In this document: positions 25,045 to 33,751 of the stretch, in pieces | Layout: each line of letters begins with the position of its first letter | How positions within the stretch are numbered: the stretch's first letter is position 1 | DNA from: Pontivivens marinum | GTDB lineage: Bacteria > Pseudomonadota > Alphaproteobacteria > Rhodobacterales > Rhodobacteraceae | DNA length: 64,000 nt | Assembly (NCBI RefSeq): GCF_900231835.1 | Contig: NZ_OCTN01000004.1 | Span: 186,001-250,000 of the forward strand | Direction of reading: 5' to 3' | The notes under the pieces: generated by a model | What the model saw: only the letters and a program-made list of their open reading frames with translations | What the model was told of the DNA's origin: nothing | Database searches by the model: none | Translations under genes and position numbers: made by a program

Positions 25045-25756
25045 GACGACAAACCTTGGCCTGCCGCTGGTGCAGGCCGCACAGGCGCAAAAGCATGTGA
25101 CGGTGAATGAAGCGATGACGCGGCTGGATGCGGTGGTTCAGCTGACTTTGAGTGAGCTGGACGCGGTAACGCCCCCAGTGGCTCCTAATGACGGCACCGG
25201 TTATGCGCTGGGCGCGGCGCCGACCGGTGAGTGGTCCGGTCAGGGGGGGCAGGTTGCCCTGTCGCTGGATGGTCGTTGGCATTTCGTAACGCCCGGTTTC
25301 GGCTGGCGCGCATGGGATGCTGCCTCCGGGGTTGTACGGCAATTCGATGGCGCGCAGTGGCGCGAAGCGGATGTGGTGAGCTCCGTAAGCGGTGCGGTCA
25401 CGCGGCAGGGGATGATTGAGTTCGATCAGGTGTTGGGCGGCGGTGGTCCGGTCAGCACGGGCGTTTCTATTCCCGCAAATGCGCAGGTGATTGGTGTTAC
25501 AGGGCGCGTAATTGATCCTGTTACCGGCCCAGACGTGACGGGTTGGGAGCTGGGCGTAGATGGTTCAAGCAATCGTTATGGCTCGGGCCTAGGGATGGCG
25601 TTGAATTCCTGGGTGCGTGGCCTGACCGGCCAACCTGTTACCTATTACGTTGATACGCCGCTATTTGTATCGCCGATAGGCGGTGCGAGCTTTACCGGTG
25701 GCAGTGTTCGGTTTGCGATTCACGTTACGCAGCTAGAGCCACCGCACGCGATCTAA
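25037..25756 (+). CDS. DUF2793-domain protein, likely tail fibre/spike part of the GTA
   Basis: A 239-aa protein of the DUF2793 type, recognised by the start TTNLGLPLVQAAQAQKHVTVNEAMTRLDAVVQ, followed by a beta-rich C-terminal half with Gly/Val repeats. Such domains are common in tail fibres of alphaproteobacterial phages and GTAs. It overlaps the megatron gene by 8 bases, so it is co-translated with the particle genes. I infer a receptor-contacting tip component. The 76-bp gap to cysE has a 7-bp dyad (AAGTCGG/CCGACTT) with a long loop and no T-run. Confidence 0.78.
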   Translation: MTETTNLGLPLVQAAQAQKHVTVNEAMTRLDAVVQLTLSELDAVTPPVAPNDGTGYALGAAPTGEWSGQGGQVALSLDGRWHFVTPGFGWRAWDAASGVVRQFDGAQWREADVVSSVSGAVTRQGMIEFDQVLGGGGPVSTGVSIPANAQVIGVTGRVIDPVTGPDVTGWELGVDGSSNRYGSGLGMALNSWVRGLTGQPVTYYVDTPLFVSPIGGASFTGGSVRFAIHVTQLEPPHAI

Positions 25757-25832
25757 GGCTCTGGAGAAAGTCGGTGCTTGATTTTTAGGCGATTAGGCCC
25801 GACTTCTGAAAGGAAGCAACTGAGAGATCACC

Positions 25833-26648
25833 ATGTCCCAGCTACACGCACGCGAGGCAACGCATAGTTTAGACCCTGTTTGGTCGCGAATTCGCGAAGA
25901 AGCCGCAGCAATGGTGGCTGATGAGCCGCGCCTTGCCGGGTTGGTCCATGCCAGTGTTTTGAACCGTCGGACCTTTGAGGATGCGCTGTGCTACCGGTTG
26001 GGGCAAAAACTATCCTCGGGCGAAATGACCGAGGGGTTGGTGCGCGAAATCCTGACAGAGGCGCATGAGGCTGATCCTGTATTGGGACAAATGGCGCGCA
26101 CGGACGCGGCTGCAGTTCTGGAGCGTGATCCCGCCTGCCACCGTCTGATCCAGCCGTTGATGTTCTTTAAGGGCTATCAGGCTGTGCAGGCGCATCGTGC
26201 TGCGCGTCACCTGTGGTTACAGGGGCGGGTGGATATGGCCTATTTCTTTCAGATGCGCACATCAGAGATTTTTGGCGTGGATATTCACCCCGGCGCGCAG
26301 ATCGGGCAGGGGATCATGATTGACCATGCCCATTCGATCGTCATCGGTGAGACAGCGATTGTAGGCGACAACGTCTCGATGCTGCATTCGGTGACATTGG
26401 GCGGCACGGGCAAGGAAGATGGCGACCGTCACCCCAAGATTGGCAATGGTGTGCTGATCGGGGCAGGGGCGGCTGTGCTTGGCAATATCACAGTAGGGCA
26501 TTGCAGCCGTATCGCAGCAGGGTCTGTTGTGCTGTCGGCGGTTGAGCCGTGCAAGACTGTTGCCGGTGTGCCTGCGCGGGTTGTTGGTGAGGCGGGCTGC
26601 GACCAGCCGGCTGCGTCGATGAACCATTTGCTTAATGCTGCAAGCTAG
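25833..26648 (+). CDS. cysE: CysE, serine O-acetyltransferase
   Basis: A 271-aa enzyme. It acetylates L-serine with acetyl-CoA to O-acetylserine, the carbon acceptor for cysteine synthesis. The N-terminal helical domain (SLDPVWSRIREEAAAMV) is followed by a left-handed hexapeptide-repeat domain with DIHPGAQIGQGIMIDHAHSIVIG, the GGTGKEDGDRHPKIGNG active-site loop and the C-terminal VPARVVG. The gene follows the GTA cluster directly, a neighbourhood known from other Rhodobacterales. Whether it is transcribed from the GTA promoter or its own cannot be told. Confidence 0.96.
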   Translation: MSQLHAREATHSLDPVWSRIREEAAAMVADEPRLAGLVHASVLNRRTFEDALCYRLGQKLSSGEMTEGLVREILTEAHEADPVLGQMARTDAAAVLERDPACHRLIQPLMFFKGYQAVQAHRAARHLWLQGRVDMAYFFQMRTSEIFGVDIHPGAQIGQGIMIDHAHSIVIGETAIVGDNVSMLHSVTLGGTGKEDGDRHPKIGNGVLIGAGAAVLGNITVGHCSRIAAGSVVLSAVEPCKTVAGVPARVVGEAGCDQPAASMNHLLNAAS

Positions 26649-26674
26649 GCCGTTTTTGCGTCGAGAGGATTATA

Positions 26675-28147
26675 ATGAAGAAACTTTTGCTTTCAGCATC
26701 CGGTATCGCATTGCTAGCAGGCAGCCCAGTATTTGCGGAGCTTACACCAGCGGATATCGCTGCGCAGCTTGAGGCCCGCCTGAATCTGGCTGAGGGTGAG
26801 GTCAGTTATGATCTGGACACTCGAGATGATGGAAGTGTTGCGCTTAGTAACATCTCCGTCGGGTTGAGCGATGATGTTGTGCTGCTTCAAAGAGATGGTG
26901 TGCTTGTCTTCTCTGCAATTGAAGGGGGGGCGTATGATGTTGAGGTTCGTGGGCTGGAGCATCTTGCTTATGAACTGCTAGATCGCGGAGAGATGATCGG
27001 GGCGTTCTCGATCGAGAGCGATGACTACTCCTATCAAATGCGTGGCTCATTGGATGAGGCTGAGACGAGTTTCCAGACGATTTCTACGCGAATAGTCGGC
27101 ACCATGGTCGATGATCTATCTCTACACGGCTCGTTTGATATGACGCTTGAGGATACTATAATCTCACAGCGCTCAGGAGCCGGTGGGACTATGCGGATGG
27201 AGGCTGGGCGGCTTCTCTCCGAGAGCGAGACAATCGATCACGATGGTGTCGTCATGTCGCGTGCAGTGTCGACATCTGATGACTTGATCTATGAAATTGA
27301 TTGGTCCGGAATGCCGGTTCTGGAGCGTATTTCGAAGTTTGAAGCAGGTGAAATTCCCTTAGTGCAACGTGACGATTACCTCGTCATCTCCGGAATTTCT
27401 GGTGTATCGGAGTCCACACAGGAATGGCAGACATTTGACGGTGAGAGTATCATCGCGCAATCAACCGGAGCTAGTTCAGAAGCTGCCATCAGGTTGGAAG
27501 ATGGAGCGCTGACCGTTCAGGCAGTGTCCGGCTCGGCTTCTGTTAAACTAGCGGGTAGCATGTTGCCGTTTTCGAAGGCGTCTTTGTCTATCGATGGGCT
27601 GGATACAACTGTTACTTTTCCTATGATTGCAGATGGTCGTGTTTCGAATGGAGCATTCTCATTCTCTGTCGATGGTGTTTCTGCTTCGGATGGGATTTGG
27701 GACAGTTTTGATCCTGCGGGAACCTTGTCTCGCGATCCTGCATCTATTGCAATAGATGTCGGATTTGGCGTGGGGTTACCTGAAGGGTTGTTCGTTCGCA
27801 GCCAAGGAATGGCTCTACGGGAACCACCGACGATTGAGAACTTGGATATTAACGAGGTTTCAATCTCTGCCGCTGGGGTCGATCTCTCGCTGGATGGGCG
27901 TGTCCAGTTCGATAATTCTAATCGGCAACCCACGCCTGTCGGTGCGGTTGATGCTGAAATTTCGGGCATCAACGGTTTTATGGAAGCTCTCTCAGAAATG
28001 GGCGTGCTACCCGCGGAGATGTTGATGGGTGCGCGAATGATGATGGGAGTGATGCTGCTGCCAACGGATGTGGTCGACCAGTACACTTCACACATCGAGA
28101 TGAACGCAAATGGTGAGATTACTGCTAACGGTGTGCCCTTGCAGTAA
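26675..28147 (+). CDS. secreted DUF2125-like protein
   Basis: A 490-aa protein with a clear signal peptide (MKKLLLSASGIALLAGSPVFA, cleavage near residue 21) and a long beta-strand-rich, acidic mature part without cysteines. It resembles the DUF2125 family found in Rhodobacterales, function unknown, probably periplasmic. Its third codon positions are visibly less GC-rich than those of neighbours, with many TCT, GAT and ATC/ATT codons. It begins 26 bp after cysE and is followed by a strong bidirectional terminator. Confidence 0.75.
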   Translation: MKKLLLSASGIALLAGSPVFAELTPADIAAQLEARLNLAEGEVSYDLDTRDDGSVALSNISVGLSDDVVLLQRDGVLVFSAIEGGAYDVEVRGLEHLAYELLDRGEMIGAFSIESDDYSYQMRGSLDEAETSFQTISTRIVGTMVDDLSLHGSFDMTLEDTIISQRSGAGGTMRMEAGRLLSESETIDHDGVVMSRAVSTSDDLIYEIDWSGMPVLERISKFEAGEIPLVQRDDYLVISGISGVSESTQEWQTFDGESIIAQSTGASSEAAIRLEDGALTVQAVSGSASVKLAGSMLPFSKASLSIDGLDTTVTFPMIADGRVSNGAFSFSVDGVSASDGIWDSFDPAGTLSRDPASIAIDVGFGVGLPEGLFVRSQGMALREPPTIENLDINEVSISAAGVDLSLDGRVQFDNSNRQPTPVGAVDAEISGINGFMEALSEMGVLPAEMLMGARMMMGVMLLPTDVVDQYTSHIEMNANGEITANGVPLQ

Positions 28148-28184
28148 CTGCTTTGTAGCTTTCAAAATACTACTAGGCTGTATG

Positions 28185-28219
28185 AAACAGGGGCCGCTTT
28201 GATGAAGCGGCCCCTGTTT
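28185..28219. terminator. bidirectional intrinsic terminator
   Basis: AAACAGGGGCCGCTT (28185-28199) and AAGCGGCCCCTGTTT (28205-28219) form a perfect 15-bp stem around TGATG, with T residues on both outer sides. It separates the convergent DUF2125-like gene and pdhC. Confidence 0.95.
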
Positions 28220-28236
28220 TGTTTGCAACGTGTCGC

Positions 28237-29538
28237 TTATGCGAGCATCGCGATTGGGTCTTCTAGGTTCGCCTTAATCGCCGCAAGGAACTGCGCGCCA
28301 AGTGCACCGTCGATAACGCGGTGATCCACTGACAGTGTCACGCTCATCACGATCGCTGTGGTCAATTCACCGTCCTTACCGACGATTGGTTTCTTCACAC
28401 CAGCACCAACCGCAAGGATCGAGGCGTGGGGCGGATTGATAACTGCGTCAAAGTTTTCAACGCCCATCATGCCTAGGTTGGAAATCGCAAATGTTCCGCC
28501 CTGATATTCATGCGGAGCAAGTTTGCGATCCCGTGCGCGGCCTGCCAGATCCTTCATCTCAGCCGAGAGTGCGCTGAGCGTTTTTGTGTCAGCGTCACGC
28601 AGGACGGGTGTAAACAATCCACCCTCGATTGCGACGGCGACAGCCACATCGGACGGCTTCAGCTTTAGTACGCGATCACCGGCCCACACGGCGTTGCAGT
28701 CAGGGACTTCCTGAAGGGCGTTCGCGCATGCCTTGATGATGAAGTCGTTGACCGAGAGCTTTACGCCCTTGGCCTCAAGTCCCTTGTTGAGCTGCGAGCG
28801 GAACTTCATCAATGCGTCGAGGTGGATGTCGCGACGCAGGTAGAAATGTGGAACCGTCTGCTTTGCCTCGGTCAGACGGGACGCAATCGTTTTGCGCATT
28901 CCGTCGAGCTTGACCTCCTCGTAGTCGCGATCAGCATACATCTTGGCAACTGTCTCAGCTGACATGCCCTGAGCGGGGGCTGCTGCTTTCGCGGCAGGTG
29001 CTTCGGCAGGTTTAGCCGCGGGCGCTGCCTTGGGTGCTGCCGTGGCGTTTTCTACATCTGCCTTGATGATGCGACCGTGAGGGCCGGACCCGCTGATGCC
29101 TGAGAGGTCCAGCCCCTTATCCGCAGCAATGCGTCGGGCCAGTGGTGTTGCAAAGATACGCTCACCACTCTGCGCGACGGGGGCTGGGTTCGCGCTTGGC
29201 GCTGGTTCTGCTGCTTTAGGCTCTTCGGCGGCAGGAGTTGGCGCGGGGGCAGCGGCCTTTTCGTCGGATGCTGCATCGATATCATCGGTGCTTTCGCCCT
29301 CTTCAAGCAGAACGGCGATTAGGTCGTTGACCTTTACGCCCTCCGTGCCCTCAGCGACGACGATTTTTCCGATTGTGCCCTCATCTACGGCCTCGAACTC
29401 CATCGTGGCCTTGTCGGTCTCGATCTCTGCGATGACGTCGCCGGAGGAGACAGTGTCCCCCTCCTTAACGACCCATTTCGCAAGCGTGCCTTCCTCCATC
29501 GTGGGAGAGAGCGCGGGCATCAGGATGTTGATAGGCAT
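28237..29538 (-). CDS. pdhC: PdhC, dihydrolipoamide acetyltransferase (E2) of pyruvate dehydrogenase
   Basis: A 433-aa E2 core protein. A single lipoyl domain occupies residues 1-77 (lipoyl-lysine Lys43 in ETDKATME). An Ala/Pro linker, a peripheral-subunit-binding domain near residues 128-165 ([18 protein letters not shown]) and another Ala/Pro linker follow. The catalytic acyltransferase domain runs to the end with the active-site [12 protein letters not shown]. It transfers the acetyl group from E1 to CoA. It is the last gene of a pdhA-pdhB-pdhC operon, 12 bp after pdhB. The lipoyl coding region is nearly identical to that in pdhB. Confidence 0.96.
   Translation of the reverse strand: MPINILMPALSPTMEEGTLAKWVVKEGDTVSSGDVIAEIETDKATMEFEAVDEGTIGKIVVAEGTEGVKVNDLIAVLLEEGESTDDIDAASDEKAAAPAPTPAAEEPKAAEPAPSANPAPVAQSGERIFATPLARRIAADKGLDLSGISGSGPHGRIIKADVENATAAPKAAPAAKPAEAPAAKAAAPAQGMSAETVAKMYADRDYEEVKLDGMRKTIASRLTEAKQTVPHFYLRRDIHLDALMKFRSQLNKGLEAKGVKLSVNDFIIKACANALQEVPDCNAVWAGDRVLKLKPSDVAVAVAIEGGLFTPVLRDADTKTLSALSAEMKDLAGRARDRKLAPHEYQGGTFAISNLGMMGVENFDAVINPPHASILAVGAGVKKPIVGKDGELTTAIVMSVTLSVDHRVIDGALGAQFLAAIKANLEDPIAMLA
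29429..29523 (-). repeat. near-identical lipoyl-domain DNA repeat (copy in pdhC)
   Basis: These 95 bases of the pdhC lipoyl domain match 30812-30906 in pdhB with two mismatches (at 29482 and 29506). The two copies are direct repeats about 1.4 kb apart on the same strand. Identity at silent positions suggests recent duplication or ongoing gene conversion. Confidence 0.9.
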
Positions 29539-29550
29539 CGGTTTCCCCCC

Positions 29551-30921
29551 TTACTTGTAGGTTACAGCGCGGACTGCATCGATCACCTCTTGGGTGGTCG
29601 TCAGTGCGAGCTTTTCGAGGTTGGCTGCGTAGGGCATCGGAACATCCTTGCCTGTGCAGGACAACACAGGTGCGTCGAGATAATCGAACGCCTCCGTCAT
29701 GATTGTCGCGGCCAAGTGGTTGGACATCGACGCAACGGGGAAGCCCTCCTCAACTGTGACGCAGCGGTTCGTCTTTTTCACAGACGCAATCACTGTTGCA
29801 TAGTCGATGGGGCGCAGGGTGCGCAGGTCGATAACCTCAGCAGAGATACCCATTTCTGCAAGCGCGTCTGCGGCCTCCAGAGCGTAGGTCATACCGATGC
29901 TCCAGCTGACGATAGTCACGTCCGTACCTTCGCGGCAGATTTTTGCCTTGCCGAACGGGATCGTGAAATCCTCGATCTCGGGAACGTCGAAGGTCTTACC
30001 GTAGAGAATCTCATTCTCAAGGAAGATAACCGGGTTGGGATCACGGATTGCCGATTTCAGCAGGCCCTTAGCGTCGGCTGCGGAATATGGCTGCACGACT
30101 TTGAGGCCGGGGATCGACGCATACCAAGCAGCGTAATCCTGCGAGTGCTGTGCGCCTACACGAGCCGCAGCGCCGTTCGGGCCACGGAACACGATCGGAC
30201 ACCCCATCTGACCGCCGGACATGTACAATGTCTTGGCTGCCGAGTTGATGATCTGATCGATGGCCTGCATCGCGAAATTGAAGGTCATGAACTCCACAAT
30301 CGGGTTCAGGCCGCCAAATGCCGCGCCGACTGCCAGACCGGCAAAGCCGTGCTCGGTGATTGGCGTGTCGATGACGCGCTTTGCACCGAATTCGTCGAGC
30401 AGACCCTGACTGATTTTATAGGCGCCTTGGTATTCGGCAACCTCCTCACCCATCAGGAACACGTTTTCGGAACGACGCATTTCCTCAGCCATCGCGTCGC
30501 GCAATGCTTCACGAACAGTTTGGGATTTGAAGGTCGTGCCCTCTGGAACATCCGGCGATTGTGCTGGCGCCTCAAAGGCGGGCTTTGCTGCGGCAGGTGC
30601 CTTGGCAGGTTCTGCTGGCGTTTCAGCAGGTGCCTCGGCAGCAGGTGTTGGAGCAGCATCGGCGGCGGAGGCGTCTTCGCCTTCCTCCAGCATGACGGCG
30701 ATAGGTGTGTTTACCTTTACGCCCTCGGTGCCTTCCTCAATCAGGATTTTCCCGATTACCCCCTCATCGACCGCCTCGAATTCCATCGTGGCTTTGTCAG
30801 TCTCAATCTCCGCGATGACGTCGCCGGAGGAGACAGTGTCCCCCTCCTTAACGACCCATTTCGCGAGCGTGCCTTCCTCCATCGTGGGGGAGAGCGCGGG
30901 CATCAGAATTTCGATGGTCAT
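29551..30921 (-). CDS. pdhB: PdhB, pyruvate dehydrogenase E1 beta subunit with N-terminal lipoyl domain
   Basis: A 456-aa protein. Residues 1-77 are a lipoyl domain (Lys43 in ETDKATME), joined by an Ala/Pro/Glu linker (about 80-130) to the transketolase-like E1-beta part, which starts near [16 protein letters not shown] and includes the conserved [17 protein letters not shown] block. E1 decarboxylates pyruvate with thiamine diphosphate. Lipoylated E1-beta is a known feature of several alphaproteobacteria. The start at 30921 overlaps the pdhA stop; upstream in-frame codons belong to pdhA. Confidence 0.95.
   Translation of the reverse strand: MTIEILMPALSPTMEEGTLAKWVVKEGDTVSSGDVIAEIETDKATMEFEAVDEGVIGKILIEEGTEGVKVNTPIAVMLEEGEDASAADAAPTPAAEAPAETPAEPAKAPAAAKPAFEAPAQSPDVPEGTTFKSQTVREALRDAMAEEMRRSENVFLMGEEVAEYQGAYKISQGLLDEFGAKRVIDTPITEHGFAGLAVGAAFGGLNPIVEFMTFNFAMQAIDQIINSAAKTLYMSGGQMGCPIVFRGPNGAAARVGAQHSQDYAAWYASIPGLKVVQPYSAADAKGLLKSAIRDPNPVIFLENEILYGKTFDVPEIEDFTIPFGKAKICREGTDVTIVSWSIGMTYALEAADALAEMGISAEVIDLRTLRPIDYATVIASVKKTNRCVTVEEGFPVASMSNHLAATIMTEAFDYLDAPVLSCTGKDVPMPYAANLEKLALTTTQEVIDAVRAVTYK
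30812..30906 (-). repeat. near-identical lipoyl-domain DNA repeat (copy in pdhB)
   Basis: Partner of the repeat at 29429-29523; 93 of 95 bases are the same by direct comparison. Confidence 0.9.
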
Positions 30922-31937
30922 AGTGCTGACTCCTGCGGGAGTTCGTCGGCGTAAATATCGGTCCAAAGCTCATCCAGTGAAGGCTCAGGGCTTTCCTGCG
31001 CGAACTTGGCGGACTCATTGACGATCGATTTGATCTCCTTGTCCACGTCCTTCAACTCGTCCTCGGAGGCATGGCTGCCGGTCAGAAGCATCGCCTTGAT
31101 GCCTTCGATCGGGTCACGCTCCTCACGCATTTTCTGCACTTCCTCGCGGGTCCGGTATTTCGCCGGATCGGACATGGAGTGGCCGCGGTAGCGATAGGTT
31201 TTCACTTCAAGGATATACGGACCCTTGCCTGCGCGGCAGTGGGCGACGGCTTCTTCGCCGGCTTCCTTGACGGCGAGCACGTCCATTCCATCCACTTCAC
31301 GACCCTTGATGCCGAACGCAACGCCACGCTCCCAGTACGAAGGGGAGTGGGTGGAGCGCTGGACCGAGGTTCCCATCGCATATTGGTTGTTTTCGATCAC
31401 AAAGATCACAGGCAGGTCCCAAAGAGCCGCCATGTTATAGGCCTCATAGACCTGGCCCTGGTTCGCCGCGCCATCGCCGAAATAGGCGAAGCTGACTGTA
31501 TCCTCACCCTTATATTTGTTTGCGAAGGCAAGGCCGGTGCCGATTGGCACCTGCGCGGCAACGATTCCGTGGCCGCCATAGAATTTCTTCTCCTCAGAGA
31601 ACATGTGCATTGAGCCGCCTTTGCCGCGGGAATATCCCCCCTCACGACCGGTTAGCTCTGCCATCACACCCTTTGGATCCATGCCACAGGCCAGCATATG
31701 GCCGTGGTCGCGGTAGGAGGTTACGCGGCTGTCGCCTTCCTTGGCAGCAGCCTCAAGCCCTACAACTACAGCTTCTTGGCCAATATACAGGTGGCAAAAA
31801 CCACCGATCAGGCCCATGCCGTAAAGCTGGCCTGCCTTTTCTTCAAACCGTCGGATTAGAAGCATGTCGCGGTAATACGCGAGCAGCTCCTCCTTGGACG
31901 CGTTGGGGCGCTTAGCCGCCGCCTTTCGTGTCGCCAT
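30918..31937 (-). CDS. pdhA: PdhA, pyruvate dehydrogenase E1 alpha subunit
   Basis: A 339-aa thiamine-diphosphate-binding subunit. The TPP motif is [20 protein letters not shown] ending in the NN of FVIENN, and the phosphorylation-loop-like region [19 protein letters not shown] is present. With PdhB it forms the E1 heterotetramer that feeds acetyl groups to PdhC. It is the first gene of the operon, and its stop overlaps the pdhB start. The N-terminal Lys/Ala-rich stretch ([17 protein letters not shown]) is usual in alphaproteobacteria. The 118-bp gap to the ftsB-like gene shows no clear terminator. Confidence 0.96.
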   Translation of the reverse strand: MATRKAAAKRPNASKEELLAYYRDMLLIRRFEEKAGQLYGMGLIGGFCHLYIGQEAVVVGLEAAAKEGDSRVTSYRDHGHMLACGMDPKGVMAELTGREGGYSRGKGGSMHMFSEEKKFYGGHGIVAAQVPIGTGLAFANKYKGEDTVSFAYFGDGAANQGQVYEAYNMAALWDLPVIFVIENNQYAMGTSVQRSTHSPSYWERGVAFGIKGREVDGMDVLAVKEAGEEAVAHCRAGKGPYILEVKTYRYRGHSMSDPAKYRTREEVQKMREERDPIEGIKAMLLTGSHASEDELKDVDKEIKSIVNESAKFAQESPEPSLDELWTDIYADELPQESAL

Positions 31938-32055
31938 AAAACGTCTCCTCAGACTTGTTTGATATCAAACTACCCTATTCTAACGCGGCGTCACGTTAAA
32001 AGCACCCGAAAAATTCAGGTTCACCACAGTTCGGTAACTCAACGGACTGTGCGGG

Positions 32056-32364
32056 TTAGCGGATTAGTATCTCGTCAGGTCGTGCCATGCCGAGGACAAC
32101 ACGTGCGCGTTCGTCCAGCAAGTCCAGATCGAGAAAATCACTGGAGAGGCGTCGTGTGCGGTTTTTCAGCTCGGCGCGCTGCAATTGCAGACCGGCCAGC
32201 GTGACCTCCAGATCGCGAATATCTTCATTCACCGTGGCGAGGCGCGTCATGCCGTGATTGCCCTGCAAGGCAATGAAAGCGAAATACACAACCAGTCCCA
32301 GCGCACCGAGCGTAAATGCTGCGTCGCTAAGTGCGCGCGCCGGAATGCGGGATCGATTGGGCAC
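32056..32364 (-). CDS. FtsB/DivIC-family septum formation initiator
   Basis: A 102-aa bitopic membrane protein: one transmembrane helix near residues 15-35 (AAFTLGALGLVVYFAFIAL) followed by a coiled coil (VNEDIRDLEVTLAGLQLQRAELKNR) and a short C-terminal domain with DERARVVLGMARPDE. FtsB joins FtsL and FtsQ in the divisome. Location immediately upstream of pdhA is common in alphaproteobacteria. The start codon is GTG. Confidence 0.85.
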   Translation of the reverse strand: MPNRSRIPARALSDAAFTLGALGLVVYFAFIALQGNHGMTRLATVNEDIRDLEVTLAGLQLQRAELKNRTRRLSSDFLDLDLLDERARVVLGMARPDEILIR

Positions 32365-32491
32365 TATATTACCAAAATTGCACCGAGAGCGAAGCGTCTC
32401 AAGTTAACTATGCCAACTTCTGCCCGATCAGGGAAACCCCTTCTTGGCTATAATATGGCAGCGTGCACTTTGGGTTACACTTTAAGGTAGG

Positions 32492-32515
32492 TTGGGCGGC
32501 CAATTGACCGCCCAA
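32492..32515 (-). terminator. hairpin downstream of the aldolase gene
   Basis: TTGGGCGG (32492-32499) and CCGCCCAA (32508-32515) form a perfect 8-bp stem 9 bp past the aldolase stop on the minus strand. There is no long T-run, so it may be a weak terminator or a 3' end stabiliser. Confidence 0.6.
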
Positions 32516-32524
32516 AGCCGTGGA

Positions 32525-33454
32525 TCAATCGCGACCCTTATAGATGTCGATCAATTTGGCCAGCATATCCAGCGCTTCGCCGCGCTCGCGCTGGAACGTG
32601 TTGCGACCAATGATCGAACCATTGCCACCGCCATCGCGAATTGCGCGCGCATCATCGTAAACCGAGTTTGCGCCCTTCTTGGACCCGCCCGAGAAGACAA
32701 CGATACGGCGACCATTAAAGCTGGACTGCATGCAGTGGCGCACACGCGCGGCCTGATCTGCGATGTCGATCTGCTCACTCTCATAAACTTTTTTAGCTTC
32801 GCCTAGGCTTAGGTGGTCGGTGCTGAGCTTAATCTTGATGATGTGCGCCCCCAGCAAGGCGGCAATCTGAGCGGCATAGGCCGCGATATCAATCGCAGTT
32901 TCGCCGTCCTTATCCAGTGCCTCACCACGCGGATAGGACCAGATGACTGTGGCGATGCCTTTGGCTGCTGCCTCCTGACGCATGGCCGAGATTTCTTCGA
33001 ACATATCCAGACCAGCGGACGATCCGGGGTAGATTGTGAAGCCGATTGCTGAACAGCCCAGCCGCAGCGCATCATCAACAGTGGCGGTGATCGCCTGATC
33101 CTTGGCCGCCTCGTCTGGGATCAATGAGTTGGCGGAGTTCACCTTTAGGATCGTTGGGATTTGGCCGGCGAATGTATCGGCGCCAGCCTCGATCATTCCC
33201 AGCGGGGCGGCATAGGCGGACAGGCCTGCATCCAGCGCGATCTGGTAGTGGTAATGCGGGTCATACGCCGCCGGATTCGGTGCGAAACTACGCGCCGGAC
33301 CATGCTCGAACCCCTGATCAACCGGCAGGATCAACAGCTTGCCAGTGCCCCCGAGTTTACCCTGCATCAGGATCCGGCACAGGTTTGCCTTCACACCAGG
33401 GGTTTCACCTTCGTAGTTTGCAAGGATATTGCGAACGATCCGGGTAGCTTTCAT
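32525..33454 (-). CDS. class I fructose-bisphosphate aldolase (FbaB/DhnA type)
   Basis: A 309-aa aldolase of the DeoC/FbaB family. It cleaves fructose 1,6-bisphosphate through a Schiff base. The lysine is expected in HIIKIKLS near residue 206, and the phosphate-binding FSGGSKKG and GNGSIIGRNTFQR loops are present. LLILPVDQGFEHG is the family's N-terminal block. The start at 33454 is supported by GGAGG 8 bases upstream; an in-frame ATG 21 bases earlier would sit before that site. It is on the same strand as pgk and tkt, other glycolytic/gluconeogenic genes. Confidence 0.92.
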   Translation of the reverse strand: MKATRIVRNILANYEGETPGVKANLCRILMQGKLGGTGKLLILPVDQGFEHGPARSFAPNPAAYDPHYHYQIALDAGLSAYAAPLGMIEAGADTFAGQIPTILKVNSANSLIPDEAAKDQAITATVDDALRLGCSAIGFTIYPGSSAGLDMFEEISAMRQEAAAKGIATVIWSYPRGEALDKDGETAIDIAAYAAQIAALLGAHIIKIKLSTDHLSLGEAKKVYESEQIDIADQAARVRHCMQSSFNGRRIVVFSGGSKKGANSVYDDARAIRDGGGNGSIIGRNTFQRERGEALDMLAKLIDIYKGRD

Positions 33455-33492
33455 CAGAGGTCCTCCAAGGGCCATTAGGGGCTGTACACTTG

Positions 33493-33521
33493 GCGTAGCG
33501 CAGGGCGCGCAAATCGGTCAA
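33493..33521 (-). promoter_or_regulatory. possible aldolase promoter
   Basis: On the minus strand TTGACC (33521-33516) is followed after 17 bp by CTACGC (33498-33493). The -35 is good and the -10 poor. The rest of the 297-bp gap 33455-33751 holds two hairpins (33679-33697; 33702-33732, a 13-bp stem) just past the pgk stop and no convincing gene. Confidence 0.35.
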
Positions 33522-33701
33522 CTGGACGGCAGCGCCCCAACCGCTTTGAATCTTATGCACTGCAACAAAAAGATGAAATCGCTGGGCAATTGCCTTTTGC
33601 ATGGGCAATAGCTTGAAAATACGGGTGAATTTCAGCGAAATTGTTTGTTTTGGCGCGCGCTATGTTCAGACGGTTTTCGCGAAGCAATAGGCTTCGCCGC
33701 G

Positions 33702-33732
33702 CTGCCCACCCCGCATTTGGCGGGATGGGCGG
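33702..33732 (-). terminator. hairpin downstream of pgk
   Basis: On the minus strand CCGCCCATCCCGC pairs with GCGGGGTGGGCAG (one or two G-T pairs) around CAAAT, 20 bp past the pgk stop. A second hairpin (GCGAAGC/GCTTCGC, 33679-33697) follows. No T-run is present, so termination may be factor-dependent. Confidence 0.5.
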
Positions 33733-33751
33733 TTCGTCATCGCTTGGGCGG

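Larger units (their letters stand above)
11310..25756 (+). mobile_element. complete RcGTA-type gene transfer agent structural cluster
   Basis: Eighteen co-directional genes, mostly with overlapping stops and starts, in the order small terminase, large terminase, portal, g3.5, prohead protease, capsid, g6, g7, g8, major tail, g10, g10.1, tape measure, distal tail, hub, cell-wall peptidase, megatron, DUF2793. This is the gene order of the Rhodobacter capsulatus GTA (orfg1 to orfg15). All frames are open and of normal length. No integrase, repressor, replication, lysis or attachment-site features are present, which separates it from a prophage. GTAs package random host DNA and deliver it to related cells. 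Housekeeping genes (fabF/mltG and cysE) flank it directly. Confidence 0.93.

Noticed and set aside
11310-25756. Ordinary prophage
   Set aside because: No integrase, repressor, replication, lysis genes or attachment sites; gene order is that of GTAs and the flanks are core genes.
25757-25832. Terminator between the GTA cluster and cysE
   Set aside because: The AAGTCGG/CCGACTT dyad has a loop of more than 20 bases and no T-run, so it is not called a terminator.
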